From Puniceicoccales bacterium (GTDB taxonomy: Bacteria > Verrucomicrobiota > Verrucomicrobiia > Opitutales > UBA953), in contig JAITPT010000051.1 of NCBI GenBank assembly GCA_031289285.1, forward strand, positions 1 through 5,069: a stretch of DNA of 5,069 nt, in the 5' to 3' direction. The position numbers and the translations under genes are program-made. Below the pieces are notes generated by a model. That model saw nothing but the letters and a program-made list of their open reading frames with translations. It had not been told where the DNA came from and ran no database searches. Positions 1-5,069 of this stretch are shown in pieces; position 1 is the stretch's first letter, and each line of letters starts with the position of its first letter.

Positions 1-50
1 TAAAGTCCCGTGCTACCGACATTTCGTCCCTACGGGACGGGAGATGCACC
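1..50. repeat. Repeat-like element with competing hairpins, cut by the left edge
   Basis: This AT/GC-mixed stretch lies beyond the dnaJ stop and holds no gene. It contains CTACCGACATTTCGTCCC followed by TACGGGACG. CGTCCC (25-30) pairs with GGGACG (34-39) across a 3-nt loop. GTCCCG (5-10) can instead pair with CGGGAC (33-38), so two hairpins compete for the same right arm. From memory, near-identical strings (CTACCGATATTTCGTCCC and TACGGGAC) recur as interspersed repeats in genomes of several phyla; I have not searched. It may continue to the left of the window and perhaps right to about 84. It could also act as a dnaJ mRNA 3' end structure, but no T-run follows the hairpin on the minus strand. 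Confidence 0.45.
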
Positions 51-84
51 AACCCCAAATTTATTTTTAGGAGTGCCCATAGGA

Positions 85-1248
85 TTATTTGCCGAAGAAA
101 CGGCGGAACTTTTCTGCCCACGACTCGGAGACGGGCTTGGTGTCGTCACCGCAAACACGCGCAAACTCTTCGAGTTTTTCGCGCTGCTCGTCGCTGAGTT
201 TTTTGGGGACATCAATCTCGACGTGGACAAACAAATCGCCCATTCGCCCGTCGCGCAGATTGGGCATTCCTTTTTCGCGCAGCCGGAAGATGGTGCCTGC
301 GGCGGTGCCCGGCGGAATGCGCAGCGAGGCGCGCCCGCTCAACGTGGGCACCTCGACCGAGCCGCCCAGCGTGGCAAGCGTGAACTTGATGGGCACCGCG
401 CAATGCAGGTCGTCGCCTTGGCGTTCGTAGAGGTCGTGCTCCACGATGTGGACGACGATGTAGAGGTCGCCCGCACGTGCGCCGGACGCGCCCGCCGAGC
501 CGTTGCCCGTGGAGCGCAGACGCACACCGCTGTCCACCCCTTTGGGGATCTTGACGGAGGTGGTGGCGGTCTCGACGACACGCCCTTCGCCGCGGCAATC
601 GCGGCAGGGTTTCTCGATGATTTGGCCGGTGCCGCTGCACGTGGGGCAGGGCTGGCGCATGGAGAAAAACCCGTTGGAACGGATGGTTTGCCCTTTGCCG
701 CCGCAATCGTTGCAGCGTTTGCGCGAGCTGCCCGGCTCGGCACCGTTGCCGCCACAATGCGGGCAGACAGCGTGGCGTTTGTATTTGATTTGTTTTTCGA
801 CGCCGGTCGCCGCTTCTTCGAGGCTGATTTTAATGTTGAAGAGGAGGTCTTCGCCTTGGGTCTCGTCGCCGCCGCCGCCACCACCCCCGCCGCCGCCAAA
901 GAGGTCGCTGAAAAAACTGCCTCCGCCGGAGCGTCCGCCCATCTGGTTGAAGAACTGCTGGAAGATGTCCATCGGGTCTTGGAAACCCGCGCCGCCGCTG
1001 CTCGCACGTGGGCCACCGCCGCCGTTCTCAAACGCCGCTGCGCCGTGTTGGTCGTAGATGCCGCGCTTCTGTGTGTCGGAGAGAACCTCGTAGGCATGAG
1101 AGACTTTTTTGAACATCTCCTCCGCGCTTTTGTCGCCCGGATTTTTGTCCGGATGGTAACGCATGGCCTGTTTGCGGTAGGCTTTTTTAATCTCTTCGGC
1201 GGAGGCGTTGCGCTCGACTTCGAGCAGTTTGTAATAGTCTTCGGCCAT
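85..1248 (-). CDS. dnaJ: Molecular chaperone DnaJ (class A J-protein, Hsp40)
   Basis: DnaJ delivers unfolded proteins to DnaK in the cytoplasm and stimulates its ATPase. The product is 387 residues, usual for the family. The J domain covers about residues 4-70, with the HPD triad at 32-34 ([10 protein letters not shown]). A Gly/Phe-rich linker (about 75-127) has a DIFQQFF motif at 94-100 and ten consecutive glycines at 118-127. The zinc-binding region has all four CxxCxGxG motifs, at 162-169, 179-186, 201-208 and 215-222. The C-terminal substrate-binding domains follow, containing GDLYIVVHI and [11 protein letters not shown] chose the ATG at 1246-1248 ([11 protein letters not shown]) because the J domain begins there. 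The frame stays open 23 codons further upstream, but that extension overlaps the end of grpE. The start has no clear Shine-Dalgarno sequence. It lies 37 bp after grpE and is probably co-transcribed with it. Confidence 0.97.
   Translation of the reverse strand: MAEDYYKLLEVERNASAEEIKKAYRKQAMRYHPDKNPGDKSAEEMFKKVSHAYEVLSDTQKRGIYDQHGAAAFENGGGGPRASSGGAGFQDPMDIFQQFFNQMGGRSGGGSFFSDLFGGGGGGGGGGDETQGEDLLFNIKISLEEAATGVEKQIKYKRHAVCPHCGGNGAEPGSSRKRCNDCGGKGQTIRSNGFFSMRQPCPTCSGTGQIIEKPCRDCRGEGRVVETATTSVKIPKGVDSGVRLRSTGNGSAGASGARAGDLYIVVHIVEHDLYERQGDDLHCAVPIKFTLATLGGSVEVPTLSGRASLRIPPGTAAGTIFRLREKGMPNLRDGRMGDLFVHVEIDVPKKLSDEQREKLEEFARVCGDDTKPVSESWAEKFRRFFGK
868..897 (-). repeat. Run of ten glycine codons in dnaJ
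   Basis: Ten consecutive GGN codons encode residues 118-127 of DnaJ, within the Gly/Phe-rich linker. On the plus strand the run reads as GCC triplets interrupted by ACC, ACC and CCC. The mixed codons make it less slippage-prone than a pure triplet repeat. Any change in whole triplets would only alter linker length. Confidence 0.85.
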
Positions 1249-1285
1249 TGGCGGTTGTTTGTAGGAAATATGGGTGCGGTTAAAA

Positions 1286-2059
1286 TTACGCGCCGGATGT
1301 TGGCGCGACGGACGCACCGGATGTCTGCGCGGCGGGCGACGGCGCGGCGGGCGACGGCGCGGCGTTTGTCGGTGCCGGTGCTGCTGCGGTTGCCGCTGGC
1401 GTCGCGGTTGCGGGGCCGGTGGAGAGGACGACGGCGGCGGGGCGCACGAGGCGGTCGTGAAGCGAGTAGCCGGTGCGCAAGACGGCGGCGACGTGTTGCT
1501 CGGGGATGGTGTCGTGTGCGGTCTGGCTGACGGACTCGTGGGAGTGCGGGTCGAAGGGTTCGCCGAGGGGCGAGATTTCGCGAAGGCCGTGTTGTTCGAG
1601 GGCGCGTTTGATTTGCTCGGAAATCATTTTGAACCCTGCGACGACGGGCGCGGCTTCGGGGTGTTTCGCGGCGGCGGCGAGGCCGATGGAAAAGTTATCG
1701 GCGATGGGGATGAGGTCTTCGATGAGTTTTTGCGCGGCGTATTTGCGAAGGTCTTCTTTCTCGCGATTGACGCGACGGCGGTAGTTATCGAGGTCGGCGA
1801 GGGAGCGTGCCAGTGCGTCGCGCAGGCGGGCGTTTTCGTCGAGGAGTGCGGCGGTGGTGTCGGTCTCGGTCTCGATGTCGGGAGCTAAGTCGGGAGCGGA
1901 GTCGTCGGCGATGTCGCTGGCGTCGGGAACGCGGGTGTGGGCGGCCTGAGCGGCTGTGGTGTGGGAAGCGGTGGTGGCTTCGGGAGTGTTGGTGGTGTTG
2001 GCGTCGGCGTCGGTGCCGGCTGTGTTTGTCGGTGGGTCGGTGTCGGTCGGTTGGCTCAT
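1286..2059 (-). CDS. grpE: Nucleotide exchange factor GrpE
   Basis: GrpE is the cytoplasmic co-chaperone that releases ADP from DnaK as a dimer. With the ATG at 2057-2059 the product is 257 residues. Residues 1-68 are a Thr/Ala/Asp-rich acidic tail. A long helix follows, with the family core [17 protein letters not shown] at 92-108 and then LIPIADNF. The C-terminal beta-wing carries FDPHSHESV and [21 protein letters not shown] (about 193-213). The family normally ends near there, but this protein adds a 43-residue Ala/Pro/Ser/Thr tail. An in-frame GTG at 2093-2095 would add MKNLFSKFFGKP. I reject it because those codons are AT-rich unlike the rest of the gene, and the predicted promoter would leave it a leader of only about 12 nt. 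The ATG has GGAAAA just upstream, a weak ribosome site. dnaJ follows 37 bp downstream, and dnaK is not in the window. Confidence 0.95.
   Translation of the reverse strand: MSQPTDTDPPTNTAGTDADANTTNTPEATTASHTTAAQAAHTRVPDASDIADDSAPDLAPDIETETDTTAALLDENARLRDALARSLADLDNYRRRVNREKEDLRKYAAQKLIEDLIPIADNFSIGLAAAAKHPEAAPVVAGFKMISEQIKRALEQHGLREISPLGEPFDPHSHESVSQTAHDTIPEQHVAAVLRTGYSLHDRLVRPAAVVLSTGPATATPAATAAAPAPTNAAPSPAAPSPAAQTSGASVAPTSGA
1327..1364. repeat. 15-bp tandem repeat in the 3' end of grpE
   Basis: The unit GCGCGGCGGGCGACG occurs at 1327-1341 and 1342-1356, followed by its first 8 bases at 1357-1364. Read on the minus strand it encodes the repeated pentapeptide PSPAA in the extra C-terminal tail of GrpE. 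The perfect identity of the two copies suggests recent duplication by slippage. Confidence 0.85.
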
Positions 2060-2113
2060 TGGTTTTCCAAAGAATTTTGAGAAAAGATTTTTCACGAGTT
2101 TCGAGGGGCGCGT

Positions 2114-2141
2114 AAGATAGGGAAAGCCCGCAGTGCGTCAA
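2114..2141 (-). promoter_or_regulatory. Candidate promoter of grpE-dnaJ, sigma-70 or heat-shock type
   Basis: On the minus strand TTGACG (2136-2141) and TATCTT (2114-2119) are separated by 16 bp, a good sigma-70 arrangement. The same DNA can be read as a sigma-32 type promoter. CTTGAC is followed 14 bp later by CCCTATCT, which matches the CCCCATNT consensus at 7 of 8 positions. Transcription would begin near 2107 and give grpE a leader of about 48 nt from the ATG at 2059. This is inferred from box matches only. Whether this organism has a sigma-32 homologue cannot be seen here. Confidence 0.5.
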
Positions 2142-2162
2142 GACCGACGGGAGCACTGCGGG
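2127..2162 (-). terminator. Perfect 10-bp inverted repeat after thiH: terminator or operator
   Basis: CCCGCAGTGC (2127-2136) and GCACTGCGGG (2153-2162) are perfect reverse complements around a 16-nt loop. As minus-strand RNA it would form a stable GC-rich hairpin starting 68 nt after the thiH stop and followed by CUUUCCC. That makes it a plausible thiH terminator with a poor U-tract. The -35 box of the grpE promoter sits at the loop/arm junction, and the lower arm lies inside the promoter spacer, so an operator role is equally possible. It is not a CIRCE element, whose arms are TTAGCACTC and GAGTGCTAA with a 9-bp spacer. Confidence 0.45.
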
Positions 2163-2180
2163 CGAGCAGCTGGCGGGTGT

Positions 2181-2216
2181 GCGAACGGCGAAGTGGGCGA
2201 ACGGGCGGCGAAGTGG
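2181..2216. repeat. Short imperfect direct repeat downstream of thiH
   Basis: GCGAACGG occurs at 2181-2188 and 2198-2205, and GGCGAAGTGG occurs at 2187-2196 and 2207-2216. Together they make two imperfect copies of an approximately 17-20 bp unit immediately 3' of the thiH stop codon. No function is evident, and it is probably a local duplication. Confidence 0.5.
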
Positions 2217-2230
2217 ATGTGTGTTGTGGC

Positions 2231-3391
2231 TCAGGCAGCGGCTGCGGGTTGGCAATCGTAGCAGGCGTCCCAGTCTTTCCAGACAGGCTCGTAGCCGTTG
2301 GAACGGAGGGCGGCGACGACGGTTTCGGGCGGGCGTTCGTCGGAGGCGTGAAACTGCTCGAGCGCACGTTGCCCACGCGGGAGGCTGACTTCGGCCTCGG
2401 CGTAGCCGCCCGGGTTGGTCTTCGCGCCTGCACTCATGGTCGTCACTCCGAAGGCGGGAGCGCGGTCGCGGAAAAGCGGGGATTCGCGGGTGCTGAGTGA
2501 GACCTCGACCTCGTTGTCAAAAAGGCGAAATGCGCAGATGGACTGGGCGAGGTCGCGGTCGGTCATCTCCACTTTTGGCTCGAGGCCGCCCGCATGGGGG
2601 CGCAGGCGCGGGAAGGCGACGCAGTAGCGCGAACGCCAGTAGGCGCGTTCCAAATAGCGCAGGTGGAGGCCGACGAAAAAGCTGTCCACGCGCCAATCTT
2701 CAAGCCCGTAGAGTGCGCCGAGACCGATTTTATTGACGCCCGCCGCGCCGAGTCGGTCGGGGGTCGCGAGGCGGTAAGCGAAGTCGGCTTTGCGCCCTTT
2801 GAGGTGGTGTTTGCCGTAGTCGGCGCGGTTGTAGGTCTCCTGATAAACGAGCACGGCGGAGAGGCCGGAGTGGCGCAGGCGGGCGTAGTCGGCGGTGTCG
2901 AGCGGCTGGACTTCCAGCGTGATGCTGGAAAAATGCGGACGCAGCAGGCGGATGGTTCGTTCAAAATAATCCGTCCCGACGCGCAAACTCGATTCGCCGG
3001 AGACGATGAGGATGTGGTCGAAACCGCAGCGTTTGAGGATGGCGGTCTCGCGCAAGATTTCGGCGTCGGTGAGGATGCGGCGGGGGATTTTGTTTTGCAT
3101 ACTGAACCCGCAATAGGTGCAGATATTGCTGCACTCGTTGGAGACATAGAGCGGGGCAAACAGCTGGACGGCGCGCCCGAAACGGCGGAGGGTTTTGGCG
3201 CGGGCGAGTCGGGCGGTGTCTTCGAGAAAAGGCGCGGCGGCGGGGGAGAGCAGAGACTGCAAATCGTCGAGCGTGGCGGCGTTGGCGGCGGCGCGGTTGA
3301 GCGCGAGACGCACGTCGGCAGCAGTGCGCGAGTAGATTTCGCCGCGCACCTGCTCCCACGGGTATTTCTCAAAAACTTCCAGAAACGACAT
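2231..3391 (-). CDS. thiH: 2-iminoacetate synthase ThiH (radical SAM tyrosine lyase)
   Basis: ThiH splits tyrosine into dehydroglycine (2-iminoacetate) and p-cresol, using a [4Fe-4S] cluster and S-adenosylmethionine. Dehydroglycine is then used by ThiG to build the thiazole ring of thiamine. The product is 386 residues, against about 377 for the E. coli enzyme as I recall it. The cluster motif CxxxCxxC is C87, C91 and C94 (CSNICTYCGF). SGES at 131-134 matches the SAM-binding region. The C-terminal half has the ThiH-specific stretches EVSLSTRES, SAGAKTNPGGY and LEQFHASDERPPE, ending in PVWKDWD. The ATG at 3389-3391 (MSFLEVFEKYPWEQ) is preferred over an in-frame TTG 12 codons upstream. No other thiamine gene is nearby. 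A TATAAA box (3396-3401) lies only 4 bp before the ATG, so the mRNA could be nearly leaderless. The enzyme type fits low-oxygen growth. Confidence 0.95.
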   Translation of the reverse strand: MSFLEVFEKYPWEQVRGEIYSRTAADVRLALNRAAANAATLDDLQSLLSPAAAPFLEDTARLARAKTLRRFGRAVQLFAPLYVSNECSNICTYCGFSMQNKIPRRILTDAEILRETAILKRCGFDHILIVSGESSLRVGTDYFERTIRLLRPHFSSITLEVQPLDTADYARLRHSGLSAVLVYQETYNRADYGKHHLKGRKADFAYRLATPDRLGAAGVNKIGLGALYGLEDWRVDSFFVGLHLRYLERAYWRSRYCVAFPRLRPHAGGLEPKVEMTDRDLAQSICAFRLFDNEVEVSLSTRESPLFRDRAPAFGVTTMSAGAKTNPGGYAEAEVSLPRGQRALEQFHASDERPPETVVAALRSNGYEPVWKDWDACYDCQPAAAA

Positions 3392-3423
3392 GCTCTTTAT
3401 AGTCCCCCCGCTCGCCCGTCGTC

Positions 3424-3500
3424 GCAAGAGCGCACACGGCGGCGGCGCGGCGGCTTTTGCCTTGCCGGAAAAGCTGTGTCGCCGTTTTGTGCGCTCTCGC
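3424..3500. repeat. 77-nt imperfect inverted repeat between thiH and lpxB
   Basis: The arms AGAGCGCACA (3427-3436) and TGTGCGCTCT (3488-3497) are a perfect 10-bp match. They are extended inward by CGGCG (3437-3441) with CGCCG (3480-3484) after a small bulge. Outward, GC (3424-3425) matches GC (3499-3500) across one mismatch. Near the centre GCTTTT (3453-3458) pairs with AAAAGC (3469-3474). No T-run follows on either strand, so it does not read as an intrinsic terminator. It occupies most of the 136-bp divergent intergenic region and could be a shared operator, a leader structure or a dispersed palindromic repeat. Confidence 0.6.
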
Positions 3501-3527
3501 TAAAAACCCGCCGCTGCCGCACCGCGC

Positions 3528-4712
3528 ATGAGTTCGCCAGTCCCGCTTCCCGAAAGTTTCCCGCCGCCCGAAAACGGCACCACCGACATCCTGTTCATCG
3601 CGGGCGAGCACTCCGGTGCTGACCACGCCGCACGTGTCGTGCGCGACCTCTTGCTGCGCCGCCCCGCCCTACGTGTCGCCGCGCTCGGTGCGCCCGCCAT
3701 GCACGACGCCGGTGCGCAGCTGCTTTTCGACATGACACGCTTCTCCGCTGTCGGCCTCGTCGAGGTGCTTGCGCACTTGGGTTTTTACAAGCGGCTTTTT
3801 GCGCTGGTGCTCGGCTGGATACGCGAACACCGCCCGCGCATGGTTTGCTTTGTGGACTACCCGGGCTTCAACCTGCGCCTCGCCGAAGCGCTCCGGCGCG
3901 AGAAGCTCAGCAGGCGTGGCGGCGGCTCGGTCACGCTGTGTTTTTACATCAGCCCGCAAATCTGGGCGTGGAAAGCGGGGCGGCGTTTTAAGATGGCGAA
4001 AACGCTCGACAGCCTCGGCGTCATTTTCCCGTTTGAGGTCGCTTGCTACGCGGACACCACGCTTCCGGCACGTTTTGTCGGGCACCCGTTTGTCGCGCCC
4101 GGCCACACCTTGCCTGCGCGTTATGCGGCGGACGCTCCCGTGCTGCTTCTACCCGGAAGCCGCCCCAAAGCGGTGCGCAAAATCTTTCCGGTTTTGCTGC
4201 GGGCGTGGGAAAAGTTTCTCGCCGCGCATCCCTCGCGCCAAGCCTTGGTGATACATCCGGGCGAACCCGTGCTGGGCGTTTTGCGTGCCGCACTGGCGCG
4301 TTTCCCCGCGCTCGCTGGGAGCGTCACTCTCGCGCCGCGCGACGGCGACGTGTTGGCGGCGTCGGCGGCGTTGACCAGCTCTGGCACGATGTCGCTGAGC
4401 CTCGCGCTGGCGGGCGTTCCGGGTGCGATTGTCTATCGCGCCAACCCGCTGACGTGGTTCATCGGGCGGCTGTTGGTGCGTGGGGTCGAGTATCTGGGCA
4501 TTGCAAACATTTTGCTGCGACGCCCTGCTTGGCCGGAGTATTTGCAAGGTGCTGCCAACCCCGATGCGCTGGCGGCGCGACTCGCCGAGTGCCTCGACAA
4601 TCCGCAGGTCGCGCTCGACGCGCAGAACGACGCTGCCGCGCTTTTCGAGATGCTTGGCGGCGAGGCTTGCGACACGCCCCCCGCCGCCGAGTGGCTGCTG
4701 GAATGGCTGTGA
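3528..4712 (+). CDS. lpxB: Lipid-A-disaccharide synthase LpxB
   Basis: LpxB is a peripheral membrane glycosyltransferase (family GT19). It joins UDP-diacylglucosamine and lipid X into the lipid A disaccharide, releasing UDP. The 394 residues match the usual 380-400. The N-terminal loop AGEHSGAD is at 25-32, where the family normally has AGExSGD. GLVEVL is at 76-81. VDYPGFN at 109-115 contains D110, which aligns with the proposed catalytic base Asp98 of characterised LpxB. SPQIWAWK is at 142-149, LPGSR at 208-212 (nucleotide-binding loop), SSGTMSL at 284-290 and the lipid-site segment NILLRRPAWPEYLQ at 327-340. The ATG at 3528 is the only usable start, because the frame is closed by TAA at 3501-3503. 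There is no obvious Shine-Dalgarno sequence. It is divergent from thiH, and no other lpx gene is visible in the window. Confidence 0.96.
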   Translation: MSSPVPLPESFPPPENGTTDILFIAGEHSGADHAARVVRDLLLRRPALRVAALGAPAMHDAGAQLLFDMTRFSAVGLVEVLAHLGFYKRLFALVLGWIREHRPRMVCFVDYPGFNLRLAEALRREKLSRRGGGSVTLCFYISPQIWAWKAGRRFKMAKTLDSLGVIFPFEVACYADTTLPARFVGHPFVAPGHTLPARYAADAPVLLLPGSRPKAVRKIFPVLLRAWEKFLAAHPSRQALVIHPGEPVLGVLRAALARFPALAGSVTLAPRDGDVLAASAALTSSGTMSLSLALAGVPGAIVYRANPLTWFIGRLLVRGVEYLGIANILLRRPAWPEYLQGAANPDALAARLAECLDNPQVALDAQNDAAALFEMLGGEACDTPPAAEWLLEWL

Positions 4713-4752
4713 GCCGGAGAACGGCAGTTGCTTGTTTGCCGAGTGTGCGGCG

Positions 4753-4780
4753 TTTCGCCAATGCGGTTGCATTCGCAAAA
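4753..4780 (+). terminator. Weak hairpin after lpxB, possible terminator
   Basis: AATGC (4760-4764) and GCATT (4769-4773) form a 5-bp stem around GGTT. With two mismatches the stem extends through CG/GC to TTT (4753-4755) and AAA (4778-4780). An alternative hairpin GGCG-TTT-CGCC overlaps it at 4749-4759. Only a short TTTT (4785-4788) follows, so termination would be weak. It lies between lpxB and the next gene on the same strand. Confidence 0.25.
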
Positions 4781-4803
4781 AGAGTTTTCCACTCTCCCCC
4801 AAA

Positions 4804-5069
4804 ATGCCCTCCCGAAAAAAACACTCCCAAAGCAAACAGGCCACAGGTGCCGATGCCGCAGTCGGTGCCGCCGACACCGGCGACGCCAAGGCGGTTCACC
4901 AGCCGGAAGACAAACTTGTCCAAGACGCCATGGACGACCTGCCAACCGTCGCCGCGCTGCTCAAAGCCTACTTGCCAGCGTCTGTCGCCGCGAAGCTCGA
5001 CCTCGCCCCTGCCCACCTCCGGCGCGTCAGGAGCAAGTTTGTCACGCAACGCCTCAAAACCTCCGAGGC
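4804..5069 (+). CDS. Rpn-like PD-(D/E)XK nuclease/putative transposase family protein, N-terminal part
   Basis: The frame is open from ATG 4804 to the window edge, so only the first 88 residues are seen. Residues 1-35 are a Lys/Ala/Asp-rich low-complexity leader. After that, EDKLVQDAMDDLPTVAALL, KAYLPASVAAKLDLAP and a stretch ending in SKFVTQRLK follow the layout of the N-terminus of Rpn/YhgA-like proteins. In those, a DxxF..AFLxxYLP pattern leads to L-D-L...-SFV, ahead of the nuclease core. Characterised Rpn proteins are DNA endonucleases that promote RecA-independent recombination, and many relatives are labelled transposases without proof of mobility. The catalytic residues would lie beyond the edge. 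The frame has no stop between lpxB and the ATG, but upstream start codons are poor. The family call rests on remembered pattern, so a different protein is possible. Confidence 0.65.
   Translation, partial: MPSRKKHSQSKQATGADAAVGAADTGDAKAVHQPEDKLVQDAMDDLPTVAALLKAYLPASVAAKLDLAPAHLRRVRSKFVTQRLKTSE

Noticed and set aside
1249..1317. Upstream extension of dnaJ by 23 codons
   Set aside because: It would overlap the grpE 3' end, and the J domain starts at the ATG at 1248 as in other DnaJ proteins.
1321..1364. CRISPR-like array
   Set aside because: The repeat unit is 15 bp, tandem without spacers and inside the grpE frame. No CRISPR array is present anywhere in the window.
10..1530. 506-codon open frame on the plus strand opposite dnaJ and the end of grpE
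   Set aside because: It is antisense to a DnaJ with every domain intact. Its product is compositionally odd, ends in an Arg-rich stretch and shows no recognisable domain. GC-rich codon use readily opens the opposite strand.
2060..2095. GTG start of grpE adding 12 residues
   Set aside because: The segment is AT-rich unlike the gene body, no ribosome site precedes the GTG, and it lies only about 12 nt from the predicted transcript start. It cannot be fully excluded.
2127..2162. CIRCE (HrcA operator) before grpE
   Set aside because: The arms and the 16-nt spacer do not match TTAGCACTC-N9-GAGTGCTAA.
3392..3527. TPP riboswitch in front of thiH
   Set aside because: I could not find the conserved CUGAGA or the second conserved pyrophosphate-helix segment on the minus strand.
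2594..3622. 342-codon open frame on the plus strand opposite thiH, running into lpxB
   Set aside because: It mirrors thiH codons, lacks recognisable motifs and overlaps the lpxB start in another frame. ThiH on the other strand has a complete family signature.
4149..4945. Long minus-strand open frames under lpxB and the gap after it
   Set aside because: They are shadows of the lpxB reading frame, are Arg/Ala-rich and have no family pattern.

Overview
The window is a GC-rich stretch of a Gram-negative bacterial chromosome. It carries five protein genes in two divergent blocks, and all of them look intact except the last, which is cut by the right edge. The LpxB protein means an outer membrane with lipid A. 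The wording of LpxB (VDYPGFNLRLAEA, ISPQIWAWK) and the general gene style remind me of Verrucomicrobiota, probably Opitutaceae. That assignment comes from memory of the family, not from a search. Use of the oxygen-sensitive radical enzyme ThiH would fit an anaerobic or facultative life.

Left edge (1-84): no gene. It holds a short GC-rich repeat-like element with two competing hairpins, just downstream of the dnaJ stop. Minus strand, 85-3391: thiH, then grpE, then dnaJ, all transcribed right to left. grpE and dnaJ are 37 bp apart and form a co-chaperone operon that serves a DnaK encoded elsewhere. The 171 bp between thiH and the preferred grpE start holds a perfect 10-bp inverted repeat. A promoter-like pair of boxes is nested in it and also resembles a heat-shock (sigma-32 type) promoter. 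thiH makes the dehydroglycine precursor of the thiamine thiazole ring and stands alone, without thiG, thiS or thiF nearby.

Divergent gap (3392-3527): a 77-nt imperfect inverted repeat lies between the thiH and lpxB starts. Plus strand, 3528-4712: lpxB, lipid A disaccharide synthase. From 4804 to the right edge: the start of an Rpn-like (PD-(D/E)XK nuclease/putative transposase family) gene, cut off by the window.

Most of the window is ordinary housekeeping sequence. No new multi-gene system is visible. The items most worth a second look are non-coding: the left-edge repeat, the nested promoter and palindrome before grpE, and the long inverted repeat between thiH and lpxB. The Rpn-like gene fragment is the only sign of an accessory region and it continues out of the window.
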